Positions 9,345 through 18,460 are shown, counted from the stretch's first letter. The stretch: 64,000 bases of DNA from Thiotrichales bacterium (GCA_947478175.1 CANJUQ010000002.1:1-64000); one strand, 5' to 3'. Numbers and translations are program-made. Notes: generated by a model from the sequence alone, not told the origin.

Positions 9345-9941
9345 TTGCATCACGCTTCCACTTCCAAAAAATTCCCAGCAAGACTCTGGGATCAAACCAG
9401 CTTTCACTTACATTGGCTCTTAGCGCTCACTGTTTTAATTCAAGTCGGTTTAATTTTATTCCGTAAGATCGTCGGTCATCACAGCGCTTGGTCGATCTAT
9501 CGCGGGATTACTATTCAGATTCATATTTATTTGGGTCTATTTATATTTTTATTAGCTTTGATTTTTTTAATCCGAAAGATTTTCTTATCTGGAAATACTT
9601 CTTGGGAAAAATTATTTCCTATTAAAAAAGCCGATAGAAAACTTGTTCTAGAAGATCTCAAAATTTTATTCACTTTAAAAATCCCCGTCAGATCTCTGGG
9701 TGGCGGCTTAGCTGGTTTGATTCAGGGCCTAGGAGTTTTATTAGTTTTTGGCTTAGCTGGGATTGGAACACTGGCTTTTATTTCTTGGACTTTTCCTGTT
9801 TTAAATATAACTAGCTGGGGCGGACCGCTCATAGAAACCCATAAATTTTTTGCAGTTTTAATTTGGTGGTATCTCGGCGGACATATTGGCATGACGTGTT
9901 TACATAAAATTTTGCCGCAAAAATTTCAGGTGGCTTTATGA
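9345..9941 (+). CDS. Cytochrome b561-type membrane protein
   Basis: A 198-residue protein with four or more membrane segments and histidines placed as in bacterial di-heme cytochrome b561 (H21/H23 in FHLHW, H60 in IQIHIYLG, and two near the end in ETHKFFA and GGHIGM). The family moves electrons between quinol and acceptors in the inner membrane. The start is TTG at 9345 with an AAAGGAC ribosome site. The stop overlaps the gcvT start (ATGA), so the two are co-translated, though no functional link is known. Confidence 0.8.
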   Translation: MHHASTSKKFPARLWDQTSFHLHWLLALTVLIQVGLILFRKIVGHHSAWSIYRGITIQIHIYLGLFIFLLALIFLIRKIFLSGNTSWEKLFPIKKADRKLVLEDLKILFTLKIPVRSLGGGLAGLIQGLGVLLVFGLAGIGTLAFISWTFPVLNITSWGGPLIETHKFFAVLIWWYLGGHIGMTCLHKILPQKFQVAL

Positions 9942-11044
9942 GCCTGCTTAAAAAAACTGCTTTGTATAACACTCATCTTAAATACCACGCCAAAATGGTC
10001 GATTTCGCGGGTTTTGAAATGCCCATTCACTATGGATCTCAACTCGAAGAACATTTGGCAGTCAGAAAATCCGCGGGAATTTTCGATGTTTCTCATATGG
10101 TCGTGACGGATTTAATTGGCCTAGATTCAAAAAAGTTTTTGCAATATCTATTAGCCAACGATGTTTCAAAACTTTCCCCTGGCCAGGCGCTTTATAGCTG
10201 TATGTTAAATCCAGAAGGCAAAGTGATTGATGATCTAATTATTTATGACATGGGACGCGGTGAATGTGATTACCGTCTGGTCACCAATGCAGGTACTCGC
10301 GAAAAAGATTTAGCCTGGATCACAGAACAAGCCAAACCCTATGTTCTAGAGATCAAACCCAGACCTGATCTTGCTATTTTGGCTTTACAAGGCCCTGAGT
10401 TTTTAAAATTTTTATCGCCCTGTTTAAATAATCCTGAGCTCACAGAAAAAATTAAAGCCCTCTCTAATTTTCATACTCTGACAAATCAAAACTGGTTTAT
10501 TGCTAAGACAGGCTATACGGGCGAAACCGGTGTCGAGATTTTACTACCCCACTCAGAAGCTGTTTTGCTATTTGAAAATCTAGTCACTCAAGGCGTCAGA
10601 CCCTGTGGCTTGGGTTCTCGAGATACTTTAAGACTTGAAGCCGGCATGAATCTGTATGGCTTAGATATGGACGAAACTATTTCACCTTTAGAATCGGGCC
10701 TCGCTTGGACTGTCTGTTTTAAAAACAATCGAGAATTTATTGGAAGAAATTCTCTTGAACAAGAAAAAATAAACGGCTTAAAGCAAATTCAAATCGGCTT
10801 AATGCTCGAAGAAAAAAATGGTATTTTACGCTCACATCAAAAAATATTTGCTTCTTGTGATTCGTTAGATCCCATTGGTGAAACTACTAGCGGCAGTTTT
10901 TCACCCACATTAGAAACATCGATTGCTTTCGGTCGGATTAGCCCCAGAACGCAAGATTATTTTTGGGTCGAAATTAGAAATAAAAAACTCAAAGCTCGCG
11001 TGGTTAAACTCCCGTTTGTTCGATATGGCCAAAAATTAATTTAA
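9938..11044 (+). CDS. gcvT: Aminomethyltransferase (glycine cleavage T protein)
   Basis: Transfers the methylene group from aminomethyl-lipoyl-GcvH to tetrahydrofolate, releasing ammonia. 368 residues. FAGFEMPIHYGS and GIFDVSHM near the N-terminus, YTGETGVEI in the middle, GLGSRDTLRLEAGMNLYG, and the late folate-binding C-domain with G(E)TTSGSFSPTL are all present, so the enzyme should be active. It is on the opposite strand from gcvH-gcvPA-gcvPB and downstream of a cytochrome gene. In most relatives gcvT is next to gcvH. Two strong terminators follow it. Confidence 0.95.
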   Translation: MSLLKKTALYNTHLKYHAKMVDFAGFEMPIHYGSQLEEHLAVRKSAGIFDVSHMVVTDLIGLDSKKFLQYLLANDVSKLSPGQALYSCMLNPEGKVIDDLIIYDMGRGECDYRLVTNAGTREKDLAWITEQAKPYVLEIKPRPDLAILALQGPEFLKFLSPCLNNPELTEKIKALSNFHTLTNQNWFIAKTGYTGETGVEILLPHSEAVLLFENLVTQGVRPCGLGSRDTLRLEAGMNLYGLDMDETISPLESGLAWTVCFKNNREFIGRNSLEQEKINGLKQIQIGLMLEEKNGILRSHQKIFASCDSLDPIGETTSGSFSPTLETSIAFGRISPRTQDYFWVEIRNKKLKARVVKLPFVRYGQKLI

Positions 11045-11060
11045 ACCTTGAATCTAAAAG

Positions 11061-11090
11061 GACAGGCCAATGTATGCCTCGCCTGTTTTT
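11061..11090 (+). terminator. First rho-independent terminator after gcvT
   Basis: Arms ACAGGC (11062-11067) and GCCTGT (11081-11086), loop of 13, then a run of T. Confidence 0.65.
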
Positions 11091-11092
11091 AG

Positions 11093-11121
11093 GTGGGATT
11101 TGATCTATTCCCACTTTTTTT
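11093..11121 (+). terminator. Second rho-independent terminator after gcvT
   Basis: Arms GTGGGA (11093-11098) and TCCCAC (11109-11114), followed by seven T (11115-11121). It insulates the toxin-antitoxin pair from gcvT transcription. Confidence 0.75.
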
Positions 11122-11160
11122 ATAGACTGAGGGTTCATAAGAAATAAAGAAGTTATAAAA

Positions 11161-11397
11161 ATGCATTGCCAAAGAAGAGTTGATTCTAAGGGGCGGATTT
11201 CATTGGGATTTTTAGTGCCCGATGCCAGCGCATTTGATATCTATTTTGATGAAACCACCTCTCAAATCACTTTATCTCCCTTAGTGCAGATCCCAAAAAG
11301 TATTATGGATTCTATTGATCGTGGTCTAGAGCAATCTAAATCAGGAAAAATTCAATACCTGGGATCTTTCCAAGATTACCTCAAAGATGACAAGTAA
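11161..11397 (+). CDS. Antitoxin-like protein, AbrB/MraZ-type N-terminus
   Basis: A 78-residue protein starting MHCQRRVDSKGRISLGFLV. RxVDSKGRISL is the swapped-hairpin DNA-binding motif of AbrB/VapB-type antitoxins. The rest is acidic and probably binds the toxin. It ends 6 bases before a RelE/ParE-like gene, the usual antitoxin-first order. Autorepression is expected but no clear palindrome was seen upstream. Confidence 0.65.
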   Translation: MHCQRRVDSKGRISLGFLVPDASAFDIYFDETTSQITLSPLVQIPKSIMDSIDRGLEQSKSGKIQYLGSFQDYLKDDK

Positions 11398-11403
11398 CTA
11401 CTC

Positions 11404-11697
11404 ATGTTCAAACTACAGTTTACTGAAGAGGCCTCGGATCAATTAACGATCTTAAAAGAAAACAAGATGTTTCTAAAAAAATGTAAAGCCGTCTGTAAGG
11501 CATTGGCTTATCTAGAACAGAATCCAAAACATCCCTCCCTCAACACCCATAAATTCGATGCAAGAGAAGGTCCAAACGGTGAAGACATCTTCGAAGCTTA
11601 CGCTGAAAATAATACGCCAGGCGCCTACCGAATTTTTTGGCATTACGGACCCAGCAAAAAAGAAATCACAATTATCGCAATCACCTCACATCCATAG
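11404..11697 (+). CDS. RelE/ParE-superfamily toxin-like protein
   Basis: A 97-residue basic protein. MFKLQFTEEASDQLTIL matches the start of RelE/ParE toxins (hydrophobic strand, then a helix). The C-terminal AYRIFWHYGPSKKEITIIAI matches their last strands (YRIxW...I.I..I). RelE toxins cleave mRNA on the ribosome and ParE toxins poison gyrase; the sequence does not decide which. It depends on the upstream antitoxin for translation, as it lacks a clear ribosome site. Confidence 0.7.
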   Translation: MFKLQFTEEASDQLTILKENKMFLKKCKAVCKALAYLEQNPKHPSLNTHKFDAREGPNGEDIFEAYAENNTPGAYRIFWHYGPSKKEITIIAITSHP

Positions 11698-11735
11698 CTT
11701 GGCTTTTTTAAAAAAATAAAATCTGGACCAATCTC

Positions 11736-12386
11736 ATGTTTTCTAAAATTTTCTTAACTTCTTTTCTTGCCTTAATTGCTTTGGTTTCTTCAAAGATTGC
11801 CCACGCAGATAACACACCTAATCAAAACCCTAATCCCAAAACTCAAAAACAATTTCCTATCTGCCAAGTCACCATGGGTTCTTTGGCTTGCACCCGAGGC
11901 CTAGTTCAATCGATTCCCATGGGCACTTATGGCATTGCAGATCTAAACGGCACTGAAGTTTCAGGTCCTGTTAAAAATATTGTTTCTGGTTTATTGACCA
12001 TTGAAAACTCAAAATTTGATCAGGCTGTTTTTCTAGTCGCTGATCAGATCGCTTTTGAAAACAGCCTAGCCAAAGAAAATATGACCCTCACTGGCAGTCT
12101 TGTTTCTTTAAGTGATGTGACATTACAGAAATCCATCATGGTCAATACACCTAAAGTTTTATTAAACAACACAGCTCTTCAGGGCAATCTTTTAGTTAAT
12201 TTATCTGAAGGCACTCCTCAGGTGAGCTTAAAAGGCAGCTCAAAAATTTCTGGCAATATTATTTTTACAGGCAATCCAGGCGCGGTTTGCATCGACCCAA
12301 AAGTACAGCTGGGCAATATTATTCACGGCTATGTTTCTGGGACGTGTGACGTTTCAGAGAGTAGTAACGGGGAAGCGTTGAGGTGA
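11736..12386 (+). CDS. Exported protein of unknown function with beta-helix-like repeats
   Basis: 216 residues. A signal peptide (hydrophobic residues about 5-22, likely cut after AHA at about 24) shows export. The mature part alternates short strands and polar turns (e.g. GPVKNIVSGLLTIENSKFDQ, GSLVSLSDVTLQKSIMV, LQGNLLVNLSEG, SGNIIFTGNPG), a spacing of roughly 20-25 residues that suggests a small right-handed beta-helix or bactofilin-like coil. Four cysteines (two near the start of the mature chain, two near the end) may form disulfides. No family is recognised. The next gene is the secreted hexosaminidase. Confidence 0.5.
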   Translation: MFSKIFLTSFLALIALVSSKIAHADNTPNQNPNPKTQKQFPICQVTMGSLACTRGLVQSIPMGTYGIADLNGTEVSGPVKNIVSGLLTIENSKFDQAVFLVADQIAFENSLAKENMTLTGSLVSLSDVTLQKSIMVNTPKVLLNNTALQGNLLVNLSEGTPQVSLKGSSKISGNIIFTGNPGAVCIDPKVQLGNIIHGYVSGTCDVSESSNGEALR

Positions 12387-12519
12387 AGTTAAAGCTGATA
12401 GTTTGTCGATTGCCGCATGTCGTTATCATTATTCAAAATAAACAAAAAACACTCCTTGCGATCCCTCTCTTTTCATCTAAATTTTTAGCCTTTTTTAGTA
12501 TTTAAAAGGCTGGCCATTC

Positions 12520-15069
12520 ATGTCCATTTATCCATTTTTTAAGCCTGTTGTTATAAAAAAACAAGCCATCCTGATTGCCATGGGACTTAGTAGTTTTTCT
12601 ATCAGCTTATCTGCGACTGCAGATGCTCATAATTTAAATGCTCAGCCGCAAGCCATTTTAAATTTAATACCATCTATTCAAGAATATATTCCGCCGTCAG
12701 ATGCCATCCAAACAAATATTGGGAAACAGCCCTCTATTTATTATAACCAAACAGACCTCGCGCCGGTTGCACAGACACTTTACGAAGATCTTCAAGCGCT
12801 CTCTCAACCTATTTTTCCAAATCAACCTGTCTACCAAGAAAATATGGATTCAGACAATTGCCCTGATCAATCTATTTGTCTTATTGAAGATAATTCTCAA
12901 GAGGCCTTTGAGGACACTCCCAACCCTCAAAATTTTCAATTACAACAAGGTTATGAATTAGGTCTAAATAGATACTCAGCCACTCTCACGGCTAATAACT
13001 CAAGTGACGGAATTTTTAATGCCACCCGAACGTTATTACAGCTATTGGCCCAATCTCACGGATCAGGCCAAATGCCTGCAGGAACTATTAAAGACTGGCC
13101 CGGTCTAGAAAATCGCGGAATGATGTTAGATCTAGGCCGGAAGTTTTTCCCATTAAGTTATCTAGAAAGCCTGGTCAAAATATTGGCGTTTTATAAAATT
13201 AATGAGCTTCATTTGCATCTCAACGAAGCCTTTGTCATTAACACGCCCGGTAATATTAAAATCACTCAGTCTTTTAGACTTAATGATCCTGTTAATTATC
13301 CTGGATTAGCGTCTCAAGATGGCAGTTATACCCAACAAGACATTGAACAATTAAAAACAATGGCTGAGGCTTATCATGTCAGTCTCGTCCCAGAAATTGA
13401 TATGCCTGGACACGCTGTTGCTCTCACTCAGTACTATCAAAACACCTATGCGCCCAGCCATCCCAACCTTCCAAAAACAATCACGTTTGATCCAACTGTC
13501 TGCCCAACAATGGCCAGCATGACCATTGGTGGTGTGACCTATCCTGGCTGGACCATGGATGTGCTGAATCCGGAAAGTATTCAATTTGCTGAAGGCTTAA
13601 TTAAAAATTTCATGCCTTGGTTCGGGAGTGAAAATGGAAAATTCCCACACCAAGGCCAATATTTTCATATTGGAACAGACGAGTATCAAAATAATGCCGC
13701 CATGAATGCCTGCCCAAGTTTAATTAAAGCTTGTACGAATTCCGATGGGTCTATTTTACCCGCTTGCCAAGGGCCCAAAAATCCTGATTCAAGCCAATCA
13801 GCGATTGAGCCAGGCGGACTATTTGTTAATTTTATTGATCAAATTAATCAAGATGTTTTTATCAATGGCATTAAAAACGGTACTAATCCAGACAAGACCA
13901 TTATGCGTATTTGGACTGGTTGGAATGCAGCGACTCCTGCCACGCTTAAATATTCAACTTCACCGATTGACCCTGATAGTTCAATTTATATTGACTCTTG
14001 GTTGGTCACCCAACCATTGTCTGATTTGATGAAAAAATACCATGTCATGAACACGTCTTATCAAACGACTTATTTGACGCCTGGCTACGCTGATCAGAAT
14101 TGGGATAATCCTTTCCCTCAGGCCTATGTTTTAAATTCTTGGTTTCCTGATATTTCCCTTTTGCCTCTTGGGTGGTCGGGCCCACCCCCAGTACTACCCG
14201 CTAAGCTGAATAATAATATCGGCGCTGGAAATCTATTAGGCACTAGCTTCTCTCTCTGGACAGATAGTGCAGCTACCAAGCCTTTCTGGTTCTTTGATAC
14301 GTTATTACAAAGACCTTTAAAATTATTGGCTAATGCCGCGTGGTTTGGCGCACCCCAACCCCAGAGAACCTTGAACACGTTCATAGCAAGCGATCAGGCC
14401 ATTGGGAATGCCCCAGGTTTAACCCCTATCCAGTCTTATTATTCTTCGAATTCTATATCTTCTATTTCTTCTTCGTTGATATGGTCAAGACAAGGTTTCG
14501 TTCATATCAATCAAGACACGCCCATTAACCTACAAGAATTACCGACGCCTTGGACTTTCAGCGTTTGGGTCAATATCAACAGTAATATTACTTCAAGCAT
14601 GGCCACTCAAATACTTTTGCAATCCCCTCTCGCAGACGATGATGTCATGCCCTTAAGCCTTAATTTGGTCAACGCCAACAGCGGAAATATTGGCTACACC
14701 AATGGCACGACGAACATGGCTGCGCAGTACAGCATGGTGGGTATTTTTGATTTACCTGCAGCACTGAATACGCCTCACCCCTTTGCAAACCCCACCACTA
14801 ACCATCTCTGGACTCACCTGACCTTTGTTGGAACTCAAGCCGGTGTGGCAATCTATGTGAATGACCAGCTGCAAGGCTCTGCTTTGTCTGTCATGCCACT
14901 TCCCATGCAGACACTGGGGTCTAGTCAAAACACTTTGCAGGGCTATTTATGTGATCCCGCGGCTTATAACCAGGCTTTGATTCCAGAGTCTTTCAATGAT
15001 CAAAACAAGCGTTCTGGGAATTTATTAGCGCCGTCGATTCAGCCGCCTAAAGATTGTGTTTTAGGCTAA
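12520..15069 (+). CDS. Secreted beta-N-acetylhexosaminidase, GH20, with C-terminal LamG-like domain
   Basis: An 849-residue exported glycosidase with a signal peptide at residues 1-36. The GH20 barrel starts near 198 (ENRGMMLDLGRKFFPLSYL). ELHLHLNE follows at about 229-236, PEIDMPGHA at 291-299, and HIGTDEYQ with the catalytic Asp-Glu pair D387-E388. GH20 enzymes remove terminal GlcNAc/GalNAc by substrate-assisted catalysis. Residues about 640-830 look like a LamG/concanavalin fold (WTFSVWVNI, LWTHLTFVGTQAGVAIYVND). A Cys-rich insertion precedes the catalytic pair. Likely targets are chitin-derived or host N-glycans. It ends at a strong bidirectional terminator. Confidence 0.85.
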   Translation: MSIYPFFKPVVIKKQAILIAMGLSSFSISLSATADAHNLNAQPQAILNLIPSIQEYIPPSDAIQTNIGKQPSIYYNQTDLAPVAQTLYEDLQALSQPIFPNQPVYQENMDSDNCPDQSICLIEDNSQEAFEDTPNPQNFQLQQGYELGLNRYSATLTANNSSDGIFNATRTLLQLLAQSHGSGQMPAGTIKDWPGLENRGMMLDLGRKFFPLSYLESLVKILAFYKINELHLHLNEAFVINTPGNIKITQSFRLNDPVNYPGLASQDGSYTQQDIEQLKTMAEAYHVSLVPEIDMPGHAVALTQYYQNTYAPSHPNLPKTITFDPTVCPTMASMTIGGVTYPGWTMDVLNPESIQFAEGLIKNFMPWFGSENGKFPHQGQYFHIGTDEYQNNAAMNACPSLIKACTNSDGSILPACQGPKNPDSSQSAIEPGGLFVNFIDQINQDVFINGIKNGTNPDKTIMRIWTGWNAATPATLKYSTSPIDPDSSIYIDSWLVTQPLSDLMKKYHVMNTSYQTTYLTPGYADQNWDNPFPQAYVLNSWFPDISLLPLGWSGPPPVLPAKLNNNIGAGNLLGTSFSLWTDSAATKPFWFFDTLLQRPLKLLANAAWFGAPQPQRTLNTFIASDQAIGNAPGLTPIQSYYSSNSISSISSSLIWSRQGFVHINQDTPINLQELPTPWTFSVWVNINSNITSSMATQILLQSPLADDDVMPLSLNLVNANSGNIGYTNGTTNMAAQYSMVGIFDLPAALNTPHPFANPTTNHLWTHLTFVGTQAGVAIYVNDQLQGSALSVMPLPMQTLGSSQNTLQGYLCDPAAYNQALIPESFNDQNKRSGNLLAPSIQPPKDCVLG

Positions 15070-15102
15070 AAATCTAATTTTAAAAAACTGCTTGTTTTAA
15101 GC

Positions 15103-15156
15103 TATAACCGGCCAAATCTTGATTGAACAAAAAGATTTGGCCGGTTATAATTTTTT
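15103..15156. terminator. Bidirectional terminator between hexosaminidase and patatin genes
   Basis: A perfect 18-base stem TATAACCGGCCAAATCTT (15103-15120) and its complement (15132-15149), with an 11-base loop, followed by ATTTTTT on the plus strand. The minus side is flanked by AAACAAG and a T-poor stretch, so it is strongest for the plus-strand gene. Confidence 0.85.
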
Positions 15157-15199
15157 GAAACCCGCGTCAAACCTCAATCCAATACTTTAATTCAACACG

Positions 15200-16624
15200 T
15201 TAATCCAACATCGAAACCTGATAAGCACCATTTTTAGGTCCCTGGGCAGGACAAGCGCCAACACTATGATTGCCATTGAGTAAAGCGGGCAATGCTTGTT
15301 GAAGCGTTACATTTTGGGCGACTAAAGATTGCCCAACTTGTAATAATTCCTGCTGCTGCTCAGACGTTAAAGTCAAACTAGTAGGAATTTGATCGACCTC
15401 TGGATCATGCGAAAGATCCAAATAAGCGACTAAAACATTACTGGCTCCACTTTGACATAACAGCGCACTGGCAAACTGTCGAACATTGTTTCTCACTAAG
15501 ATCCTCGAAGCTTCTATGCCTGAATTCATGACTTGCCAGAGTAAAGAAAAAACGCCCGGGGGGGTCTGATTTTGTGAAAACGCACTCGGATGTTCTTTAC
15601 CTGCATCAATGACAATCAATAATTTCATGGGGGCCGGATCTTGCATCAACATGTCATAAGCGCTCACTACACCCAAATTATCTGATAAGCCTCCATCAAA
15701 TAATTGCAAATAACATCCACCTGAACAGGCGCTAGATCCCAGCGTCACAGAACGCATTGCAAAAGGCACAGAAGAGCTCGCAGCCAAAGCAACGGAATAA
15801 GGGAAATTATTTTGATTTAAATTTTGATTTAATTGCCCCAAATGTTCATAGGAATTCACTTGGTAAGCTTCTAAGACTTTCGGCGTAAAGGGCATAATTG
15901 CCATATTTTGATAAATCGTCGCATTCACAACCCATAGGGGCAATCTTGGTTTCTCTTTGGAACCCAGCGCAATAAAACTATCTCCTAAAGTTAAATCGCC
16001 CCCATTCAGGCTATTTAAGATTCCGTCATTAATAGTTGTTTCATAAGAATCATAATGATCCACGCCCAGTTCAATATTATTTTCTTGATTAATATTTAAA
16101 ACATTCCCAGTGCCCATATAGATATTATTATTATTTAAAACAGCAGGGGTCCCTAAACTTTCAGCTAGCGTCTCTGCAAAAGAATAATGCGGTAATGGGT
16201 TTTGATCTGAATTGGATTTTAAAAATTGATTCAAATGGGCCAAGTAATATCCCACGGCAAAGCCACCGCCAGACACCGTTGAGAAATAATCAACTTCTTC
16301 TAAGAGATTCCCTTTAAGAGTGGGCTCTCGGTATTTTTCTAGGCCTAATAAAACACCTGCCGTTAAATTACTGGCACGATATCCACCCCCAGAGACAGCG
16401 ACAGCAACCGCTAGATCAGATCGTTGATAAGGCCGCAAAGGGCTATCTTCGACCGACTGATAATCATGAATATTCACCATGGGCGGCGAGGTGGAAACGG
16501 CTTGTTTTCCATCAGGTGCTGCTGGGTAATTTTTGACCGCGGTCACTTCGTTTTGAATTTGATTCGTGATGGTCATACAGCCTGTCAAGCACAGACAACC
16601 CATCCATAAAATTAAACACCGCAA
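15200..16624 (-). CDS. Patatin-like phospholipase, predicted lipoprotein
   Basis: Patatin-family acyl hydrolase. VAVAVSGGGYRASNLTAGVL carries the oxyanion-hole glycines, STVSGGGFAVGYYL holds the presumed Ser nucleophile (with Thr where the family usually has Gly two residues before it), and LFDGGLSDNLGV has the catalytic Asp. A short signal ending LCLTGC predicts a lipoprotein. The start is uncertain: the TTG at 16624 gives a 15-residue signal before the lipid Cys, while ATGs further upstream (16708, 16780) overlap uspA. No ribosome site is visible, because a GGGCGAAC palindrome occupies the leader (16641-16661). The family includes secreted virulence lipases such as ExoU and VipD, but the signal here points to the envelope. 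Confidence 0.75.
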   Translation of the reverse strand: MRCLILWMGCLCLTGCMTITNQIQNEVTAVKNYPAAPDGKQAVSTSPPMVNIHDYQSVEDSPLRPYQRSDLAVAVAVSGGGYRASNLTAGVLLGLEKYREPTLKGNLLEEVDYFSTVSGGGFAVGYYLAHLNQFLKSNSDQNPLPHYSFAETLAESLGTPAVLNNNNIYMGTGNVLNINQENNIELGVDHYDSYETTINDGILNSLNGGDLTLGDSFIALGSKEKPRLPLWVVNATIYQNMAIMPFTPKVLEAYQVNSYEHLGQLNQNLNQNNFPYSVALAASSSVPFAMRSVTLGSSACSGGCYLQLFDGGLSDNLGVVSAYDMLMQDPAPMKLLIVIDAGKEHPSAFSQNQTPPGVFSLLWQVMNSGIEASRILVRNNVRQFASALLCQSGASNVLVAYLDLSHDPEVDQIPTSLTLTSEQQQELLQVGQSLVAQNVTLQQALPALLNGNHSVGACPAQGPKNGAYQVSMLD

Positions 16625-16635
16625 AAGAGGGGGGG

Positions 16636-16661
16636 TGTAGGGGCGAACCTCGTGTTCGCCC
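16636..16661. repeat. Dispersed GTAGGGGCGAAC palindrome
   Basis: TGTAGGGGCGAAC (16636-16648) with its partner GTTCGCCC (16654-16661). The same half-site occurs at 39209-39238, 42626-42639 and 56703-56715. Here it lies between uspA and the patatin gene and may include the patatin leader. Confidence 0.6.
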
Positions 16662-16685
16662 GTGTTATGTGGCAGGCAATGATGA

Positions 16686-17558
16686 TTAAATTTTAACAAC
16701 CAAGACATCCTGCTTCGCACCATGTAACAGCGCATTGGCTGTAGAGCCCAAGAAAGCTGATTGCAATAAAGATCTTCCATGAGATCCGACGACTAAAAGA
16801 TCTGAATGGCTCGATGTTAAATAATCTGAGATCTCAAGTTTTGCTTCGCCTCTTAAAACATGAACTTCAGATTCTTTGAGCTGATACTCATGCGCTAATT
16901 TTTTTATGCGAATCTCAGCTTGTTTAGCTAAATCTTCTTCGATATTGGGAACATAAATAGACGCCAACGTCGCTTCGTCTGGAACGACATGGACCACTTC
17001 CCAAGTCGCTTTGAAATCTTGAACAAAGCATTGAGCTCTTGCTAAGACTTTACGACCCTCTTCACGAAGATCACTCGCGACGACCAGATGGTGATAAGGC
17101 CCATGAGCTTCACCCCGTCCTGAATAATCAATTCTGATAGTTAGGACATCACAGACAGCTCCATGTAAAACAGAATTCGCCGTCGAGCCCAATAATAATT
17201 GCACACCATGTTTTCCATGCGAACCCACCACTAAAAGATCCGCATGGATTTTCTTGGCGAGCTCTAAAATTTCATGCTTAGGAGAACCTGTCACCAAATG
17301 CGCTTCCGTCACAGGATAAACAGATTCAGATTTAACTTTGGCTAAGCGTTTTTCTGCATCTTTTTCCATCTCAGCCTGAAAGTCATAGGCATACGGCACA
17401 CTGGTATAAACATGCGGCAAGACATGGACGATATGAAGTTTTGCTTGATATTGTTTAGCTAAAAAACCCGCCTGAGATAGAACGACGGATACATCATCAT
17501 GCAGGTCCAAGGCAACCAAAATAATTTTATAGCTAGAAAGATTAATAGGCTTACTCAT
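16686..17558 (-). CDS. Tandem universal stress protein
   Basis: A 290-residue protein made of two UspA domains (about 8-147 and 153-290), each ending in the nucleotide-binding loop: VVGSHGKHGVQLLLGSTANS and VVGSHGRSLLQSAFLGSTAN (G-x2-G-x8/9-G-S/T). Both loops are intact, so ATP binding is likely in both halves. Tandem Usp proteins aid survival of starvation and oxidative stress. The promoter at 17618-17654 has the GC-rich discriminator typical of growth-rate control. Confidence 0.9.
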   Translation of the reverse strand: MSKPINLSSYKIILVALDLHDDVSVVLSQAGFLAKQYQAKLHIVHVLPHVYTSVPYAYDFQAEMEKDAEKRLAKVKSESVYPVTEAHLVTGSPKHEILELAKKIHADLLVVGSHGKHGVQLLLGSTANSVLHGAVCDVLTIRIDYSGRGEAHGPYHHLVVASDLREEGRKVLARAQCFVQDFKATWEVVHVVPDEATLASIYVPNIEEDLAKQAEIRIKKLAHEYQLKESEVHVLRGEAKLEISDYLTSSHSDLLVVGSHGRSLLQSAFLGSTANALLHGAKQDVLVVKI

Positions 17559-17617
17559 CGCAAATACATCCTTAATTAATAAATAATAAAAATAATATCC
17601 AGACTCAAAAACAAAAA

Positions 17618-17654
17618 GGCGGCCATTCTAGTCTTCAAAGATCGTTATGAACAA
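17618..17654 (-). promoter_or_regulatory. Promoter of the tandem UspA gene
   Basis: Minus strand: TTGTTC (17649-17654), 18 bases, TAGAAT (17625-17630), then GGCCGCC. Confidence 0.5.
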
Positions 17655-17671
17655 TGTTTATAGACCCCGCT

Positions 17672-18451
17672 CTACGGAATCAATTTTGATAAATTAACAA
17701 ACTGTTCCATCGATAAATTTTGTGGACGATCATCTGGGTTAATACCCAAAGAATTTAAAGCAGAATCAGAAAAAATATTGTCTGATTTTTTAAAATTATT
17801 TCTTAAAGTTTTTCTTCGCATCTGAAAAGCCTGTCTTAATACTTGATCTAATTTTTCAAAAGAAATCTTAGGATCTAAATTATTTCTGGGTCTTAAACAG
17901 ACAAATTGCGACATGACTTTCGGGACAGGATAAAAGCTTTCTGGTGAGACTAAAAATAACGGCTCAACTTCACAATAATACTGAATCAAAATACTCAAAC
18001 GCCCATATTCACTAGACCCTATGGGTGCCGATAATCTATCGACAACTTCTTTCTGTAATAAAAAATGCATGTCGATTAAATCTGGCAAAAAATTAAATAA
18101 ATAAAATAATAAATCTGTCGAAATGTTATAGGGCAAATTCCCAACAACTCTGATTTTTCCATATTTTTTAATTAAAGACTGAAAATCAAAATTTAAGACA
18201 TTTCCTTCATGAATTTCTAATTTACCCAGAGTTAAAAATTTGGCTCTTAAGATAGGAATTAAATCTCTGTCTAACTCAATGACATCTAAGTGATCTAAAT
18301 AATTTAATAACGGCTCTGTTAGAGCACCCTGTCCTGGGCCAATTTCGACCAGAGGGTCTTTTGATTTTGGTGAGATGGCCTGAACCATCTGACTAATCAC
18401 AGAACTAGAGTGAAGAAAATTTTGACCAAATCGTTTACGAGGAGTGTGCAT
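17672..18451 (-). CDS. rsmA: 16S rRNA (adenine1518/1519-N6) dimethyltransferase
   Basis: KsgA/RsmA dimethylates two adjacent adenines in the helix 45 loop of 16S rRNA during late 30S assembly. 259 residues, near-normal length. KRFGQNFLHS opens the protein, EIGPGQGALTEPLL is the SAM-binding motif I, and VVGNLPYNIST is the NLPY catalytic motif IV. SFYPVPKV follows as in all family members. It starts 9 bases after fabB on the same strand, so it is probably the third gene of fabA-fabB-rsmA. Confidence 0.96.
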   Translation of the reverse strand: MHTPRKRFGQNFLHSSSVISQMVQAISPKSKDPLVEIGPGQGALTEPLLNYLDHLDVIELDRDLIPILRAKFLTLGKLEIHEGNVLNFDFQSLIKKYGKIRVVGNLPYNISTDLLFYLFNFLPDLIDMHFLLQKEVVDRLSAPIGSSEYGRLSILIQYYCEVEPLFLVSPESFYPVPKVMSQFVCLRPRNNLDPKISFEKLDQVLRQAFQMRRKTLRNNFKKSDNIFSDSALNSLGINPDDRPQNLSMEQFVNLSKLIP

Positions 18452-18460
18452 TTTTTATTT

